Source: Bacillota bacterium (GTDB lineage: Bacteria; Bacillota; Clostridia; Tissierellales; MES13). From it: 64,000 nucleotides of DNA. The notes beneath the pieces were generated by a model. It did no database searches and was not told the origin of the DNA. It saw nothing but the letters and a program-made list of their open reading frames with translations. This document shows positions 60,916 to 64,000 of the stretch, one piece after another. The stretch lies in the NCBI GenBank assembly GCA_009711785.1, contig VENA01000038.1, positions 1 to 64,000 of the forward strand, in the 5' to 3' direction. Each line of letters opens with the position of its first letter. Position 1 is the first letter of the stretch. The translations under genes were made by a program, and so were the position numbers.

Positions 60916-61556
60916 TGTTTACAGGAATTGTTGAAGAAATAGGAGTAGTAAAGTCAATAAAAAAAGGAAGTACTTCGGCGAAGATTATTATAAAAGCTAA
61001 AAAAATATTAGAAGATATTAATCTTGGAGATAGTATAAGCACAAATGGTGTTTGTTTAACTGTAACTGATTTTAATGATGATAGTTTTTCAGTTGATGTT
61101 ATGCCAGAGACGATAAGGAAAAGTAGTTTAAGAAATCTTAAAAAGAATAGCAAAGTTAATTTAGAAAGGGCCCTTAGTCTAAATAAAAGATTAGGAGGAC
61201 ATATTGTAAGTGGTCATATTGATGGTGTTGGACATATAAAAAATATAAAAAGAGAAGAAAATGCAGTATGGTTATCAATAAAGCCACCAAGGGAACTTTT
61301 TAAATATATCATTGATAAAGGTTCTATAGCTATAGATGGTGTGAGTTTAACTATAGCCTATGTAGATAATGATATATTTAAAGTTTCAATTATCCCCCAT
61401 ACAAAGGATGAAACAATTCTATTAGATAAAACCATAGGTGGAGAAATAAATTTAGAGTGTGATATGTTAGCAAAATATATTGAAAAACTAACTAGTTTTA
61501 ATATTAATAAGGACAATATCAGTAAAGATTTTCTTATGAAAAATGGATTTTTATAA
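60915..61556 (+). CDS. ribE: Riboflavin synthase alpha subunit
   Basis: Dismutates two 6,7-dimethyl-8-ribityllumazines to riboflavin. 213 residues with two homologous lumazine-binding barrels, each with its own motif: MFTGIVEEIG and SISTNGVCLTV in the first, GGHIVSGHIDGVG and GSIAIDGVSLTIA in the second. It starts at GTG overlapping ribD. Confidence 0.97.
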   Translation: MFTGIVEEIGVVKSIKKGSTSAKIIIKAKKILEDINLGDSISTNGVCLTVTDFNDDSFSVDVMPETIRKSSLRNLKKNSKVNLERALSLNKRLGGHIVSGHIDGVGHIKNIKREENAVWLSIKPPRELFKYIIDKGSIAIDGVSLTIAYVDNDIFKVSIIPHTKDETILLDKTIGGEINLECDMLAKYIEKLTSFNINKDNISKDFLMKNGFL

Positions 61557-61571
61557 ACTTAAGAGGTGATA

Positions 61572-62792
61572 ATGTTGAAATTTAATACTATAGAAGAGGC
61601 TATAGAAGATATAAAAAGAGGAAAAATGGTAGTGGTTGTAGACGATGAGGATAGAGAAAATGAGGGAGACTTAGTTATGGCTGCTGAGAAGGTAACTAAA
61701 GAGGATATTAACTTTATGGCCAAATATGGTAGAGGTCTTATTTGTACTCCTTTAACGAAGGAAAGATTATTAGAATTAGATATACATCCAATGGTTACTA
61801 ATAATAGCGACCCTAATGAAACAGCCTTCACAGTTTCTGTAGATTATAAAGATACTACTACAGGTATATCAGCTAAGGAAAGAGCTATAACAATAAAAAA
61901 ATTAATTGATAAAAAATCAAAATCAAATGACTTTAATAGACCAGGGCATATATTTCCTTTAAGGGCTAAAGCAGGTGGAGTATTACAAAGGGCAGGTCAT
62001 ACAGAAGCATCTGTTGATTTAGCTCAATTAGCAGGTTTAAATAAAGCAGGTGTAATATGTGAAATAATGAATGAAGATGGAACTATGGCTAGGGTACCTG
62101 AACTTATGGAATATGTTAAAAAACATGATTTAAAAATAATTACCATAGCTGATTTAATTGCATACAGAAGAAAAAATGAATGTTTAATAAAAAGAGAAGC
62201 AGAAAGTTATTTACCAACAGAATATGGAGACTTTAAAATGATAGGTTTTATAAACAAACTAACTAATGAACATCATGTTGCTTTAGTTAAAGGAGATGTC
62301 TCCGATGGAGAACCTGTTTTAGTTAGGGTGCATTCTGAATGTCTTACAGGGGATGCTTTTGCTTCTTTAAGATGTGATTGTGGGGAACAATTAAAAGAAG
62401 CAATGAAAAAAATACAAAGGGAAAAAAGAGGCGTATTATTATATATGAGACAGGAAGGAAGAGGTATAGGTCTTATAAATAAAATTAAAGCCTATGAATT
62501 ACAGGATAATGGAATGGATACAGTTCAAGCAAATATAGCTTTAGGTTTTCCACCGGATATGAGGGAATATGGAATAGGTATCCAAATACTTCTAGATTTA
62601 GGAGTTAAAAAAATAAAATTACTTACTAATAATCCAAAGAAACTTTCTGGACTTACAGGTTATGGGATTGAAATAGTAAAAAGAGTACCTATACAAATGA
62701 ATCATCATGAAAGAAATGAGTATTATTTAAAAACGAAAAAAGAAAAAATGGGACATTTATTAAACTTTAAGGAGGAAAATAATGAAAATTAA
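61572..62792 (+). CDS. ribBA: DHBP synthase / GTP cyclohydrolase II fusion
   Basis: Supplies both riboflavin precursors. About 406 residues. The RibB half (about 1-205) has [20 protein letters not shown] and [16 protein letters not shown] followed by [10 protein letters not shown]. The RibA half has the zinc motif [18 protein letters not shown] and [14 protein letters not shown]. The ATG at 61572 fits AAGAGGTG better than GTG 61566, which lies inside that site. The end overlaps ribH by 11 bases. Confidence 0.97.
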   Translation: MLKFNTIEEAIEDIKRGKMVVVVDDEDRENEGDLVMAAEKVTKEDINFMAKYGRGLICTPLTKERLLELDIHPMVTNNSDPNETAFTVSVDYKDTTTGISAKERAITIKKLIDKKSKSNDFNRPGHIFPLRAKAGGVLQRAGHTEASVDLAQLAGLNKAGVICEIMNEDGTMARVPELMEYVKKHDLKIITIADLIAYRRKNECLIKREAESYLPTEYGDFKMIGFINKLTNEHHVALVKGDVSDGEPVLVRVHSECLTGDAFASLRCDCGEQLKEAMKKIQREKRGVLLYMRQEGRGIGLINKIKAYELQDNGMDTVQANIALGFPPDMREYGIGIQILLDLGVKKIKLLTNNPKKLSGLTGYGIEIVKRVPIQMNHHERNEYYLKTKKEKMGHLLNFKEENNEN

Positions 62793-63243
62793 TGAGGGAA
62801 AATTATTAGGAAAAGATCTTAGATTTGCTATAGTTATAGGAAGATTTAATGAGTTTATAGGAAGTAAATTATTATCAGGTGCTATAGATGGTTTAAAAAG
62901 ACATGGGGTAAATGAAGATGATATAGAATTATATTGGTCACCGGGAGCCTTTGAAATACCTTTAATTGCTAAAAAGGTAGCTAAAAGTCAAAAATATGAT
63001 AGTGTACTTTGCTTAGGAGCTGTGATAAGAGGGGAAACACCTCATTTTGACTATGTATCTAGTGAAGTTTCTAAAGGAATTTCCCACGTTTCCTTAGAAA
63101 CTGAAATACCAATCATTTTTGGGGTTCTTACTACAGATACAATAGAACAAGCCATAGAAAGGGCCGGAACTAAAGCAGGGAATAAAGGCTTTGAAGCTGC
63201 ATTAACTGCAATAGAGATGAGTAACTTAATAAGAAAAATATAA
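62782..63243 (+). CDS. ribH: 6,7-dimethyl-8-ribityllumazine synthase
   Basis: Condenses the two precursors to the lumazine. 153 residues with [51 protein letters not shown] and the C-terminal [25 protein letters not shown] lies inside the end of ribBA. Last gene of the rib operon. Confidence 0.97.
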   Translation: MKINEGKLLGKDLRFAIVIGRFNEFIGSKLLSGAIDGLKRHGVNEDDIELYWSPGAFEIPLIAKKVAKSQKYDSVLCLGAVIRGETPHFDYVSSEVSKGISHVSLETEIPIIFGVLTTDTIEQAIERAGTKAGNKGFEAALTAIEMSNLIRKI

Positions 63244-63250
63244 AGATAGA

Positions 63251-63279
63251 AAGACTTGGTTTTTTCCAAGTCTTTTATT
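63251..63279 (+). terminator. Terminator of the rib operon
   Basis: AAGACTTGG pairs with CCAAGTCTT around TTTTT, followed by TTATTATT. Confidence 0.88.
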
Positions 63280-63358
63280 ATTTTTTGATGAATATAAGAC
63301 AAAATTGTAACAATATGATAATATCTTATTGATGATGTTTTTTTTTAGGGGGAAAGTT

Positions 63359-64000
63359 ATGAGAAAGATTCTTATAAGTTTAATTTTTGTAATTATAATT
63401 TTTAATAGCAATGTAATTGCAGACGACTTAGAATCTCAAATAGGGGATTATGTAAACTTTGGAAGCTATAACAATAAACCCTTAACTTGGAGGATTATTA
63501 ATAAGGACAATAATGGCATATTACTCTTTTGTGATAAGATAATAGAGATTAAATCCTTTGATACTATAAATAATTATTGGCCTAGGTCTAATGTTAGAAC
63601 ATGGTTAAATTCTAAGAAGGTAAAAGTCGATTATTATCATATAGAAGAAAATAATAACTTTTTTAATTTTAATGATTATGAAAATCAGGCAGGTTTTTTA
63701 AAAGAATTTACAAATAAGGAAATGGATCTTATTAATCCTATAAACCATAAGGTTTTACTTTCAAATAATAATATAGAAACTAAGTATGGGGGTAATGAAG
63801 GTCATATATATAATGATAGTTTAAAAGAAGCCATAGCAAATTATAAACGGTCATACTTTCAAATAGTTAAAGACAAAGTATTTTTATTATCTGTAAAAGA
63901 AATAAATGAATTATTAAATAAAACTGATATTGAAATATATGCAGATTTATCAGAGGATATTAAATCAAAGTTTAGAGGAAATTTAAAAGAAGAATTTATG
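63359..64000 (+). CDS. Secreted DUF6273-like protein, truncated by the window end
   Basis: An open reading frame from ATG 63359 (AGGGGGAAAG upstream) that continues past 64000; 214 codons are visible. A signal peptide (about 1-21) precedes GDYVNFGSYNNKPLTWRII and NGILLFCDKII, then the pattern WPRSNVRTWLN. This is the layout of DUF6273 domains found in clostridial exported proteins, of unknown function. The frame is uninterrupted, so it is partial only because the window ends. Confidence 0.8.
   Translation, partial: MRKILISLIFVIIIFNSNVIADDLESQIGDYVNFGSYNNKPLTWRIINKDNNGILLFCDKIIEIKSFDTINNYWPRSNVRTWLNSKKVKVDYYHIEENNNFFNFNDYENQAGFLKEFTNKEMDLINPINHKVLLSNNNIETKYGGNEGHIYNDSLKEAIANYKRSYFQIVKDKVFLLSVKEINELLNKTDIEIYADLSEDIKSKFRGNLKEEFM

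Noticed and set aside
1..64000. CRISPR arrays, prophage or toxin-antitoxin modules
   Set aside because: I looked for regularly spaced repeats, integrase or phage structural genes and paired small toxin-antitoxin frames and saw none.

Overview
The window is AT-rich, Firmicute-type DNA: strong GGAGG-type ribosome binding sites, frequent TTG and GTG starts, TTGACA/TATAAT promoters and many intrinsic terminators. Gene content (HydE hydrogenase maturase, ferredoxin, HisZ-dependent histidine pathway, Tad pilus, several c-di-GMP genes) suggests a strictly anaerobic member of the Clostridia or Tissierellia. No phage, CRISPR array or transposase is visible. Mobile DNA consists of one complete group II intron (53730-55626) and the 3' end of another (1-124).

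Layout. 228-5029: a D,D-carboxypeptidase, asnS behind an Asn T-box, tRNA-Arg(CCU), the tRNA deaminase tadA, a class I amidotransferase-like hydrolase and a small unknown protein. 5076-13572: a signalling block with a cytoplasmic GAF histidine kinase, a c-di-GMP-I riboswitch ahead of a small secreted protein, a zinc-ribbon/class III cyclase/ATPase/TPR protein followed by a metallo-beta-lactamase-fold hydrolase, and a second c-di-GMP-I riboswitch ahead of a diguanylate cyclase. 13726-15132: an exported cyanophycinase with a LysM domain. 15450-23360: hisZGDCBHAF-IE, followed by a separately promoted gene encoding only a copy of the HisZ C-terminal domain. 23403-31411: a NarL-type response regulator divergent from a Tad/Flp pilus locus. 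31467-34516: a Gly/Pro/Tyr/Arg-rich small protein and a predicted cystine ABC importer. 34769-38249: an iron ABC importer behind a Fur box. 38312-40191: hydE behind a structured leader, then a nitroreductase. 40236-45715: hom-lysC divergent from thrC-thrB and an ACT-domain regulator. 45853-53696: two membrane GGDEF proteins, CrcB, hydrolases and a duplicated-domain lipoprotein. 53730-55972: the group II intron and a membrane protein whose tail it interrupts. 56023-59548: a ferredoxin with a CRP/FNR-type operator, an isochorismatase-family hydrolase, a tiny hydrophobic peptide, a glucosaminidase-like membrane protein and an HD protein. 59602-63243: an FMN riboswitch and ribD-ribE-ribBA-ribH. 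A DUF6273-like secreted protein runs off the end.

The most interesting find is upstream of the cystine importer. A perfect consensus promoter drives a 38-codon reading frame carrying five consecutive Cys codons. Its stop codon directly abuts a sequence that can pair with the 5' arm of a strong terminator located before the transporter. Geometry and pairing fit a cysteine-sensing leader-peptide attenuator. Other highlights are an unassigned riboswitch-like leader with a Rex-like operator at hydE, the stand-alone HisZ C-terminal domain, an operator at exactly -41.5 before the ferredoxin gene, and a diguanylate cyclase lacking the inhibitory I-site but sitting behind a c-di-GMP riboswitch.
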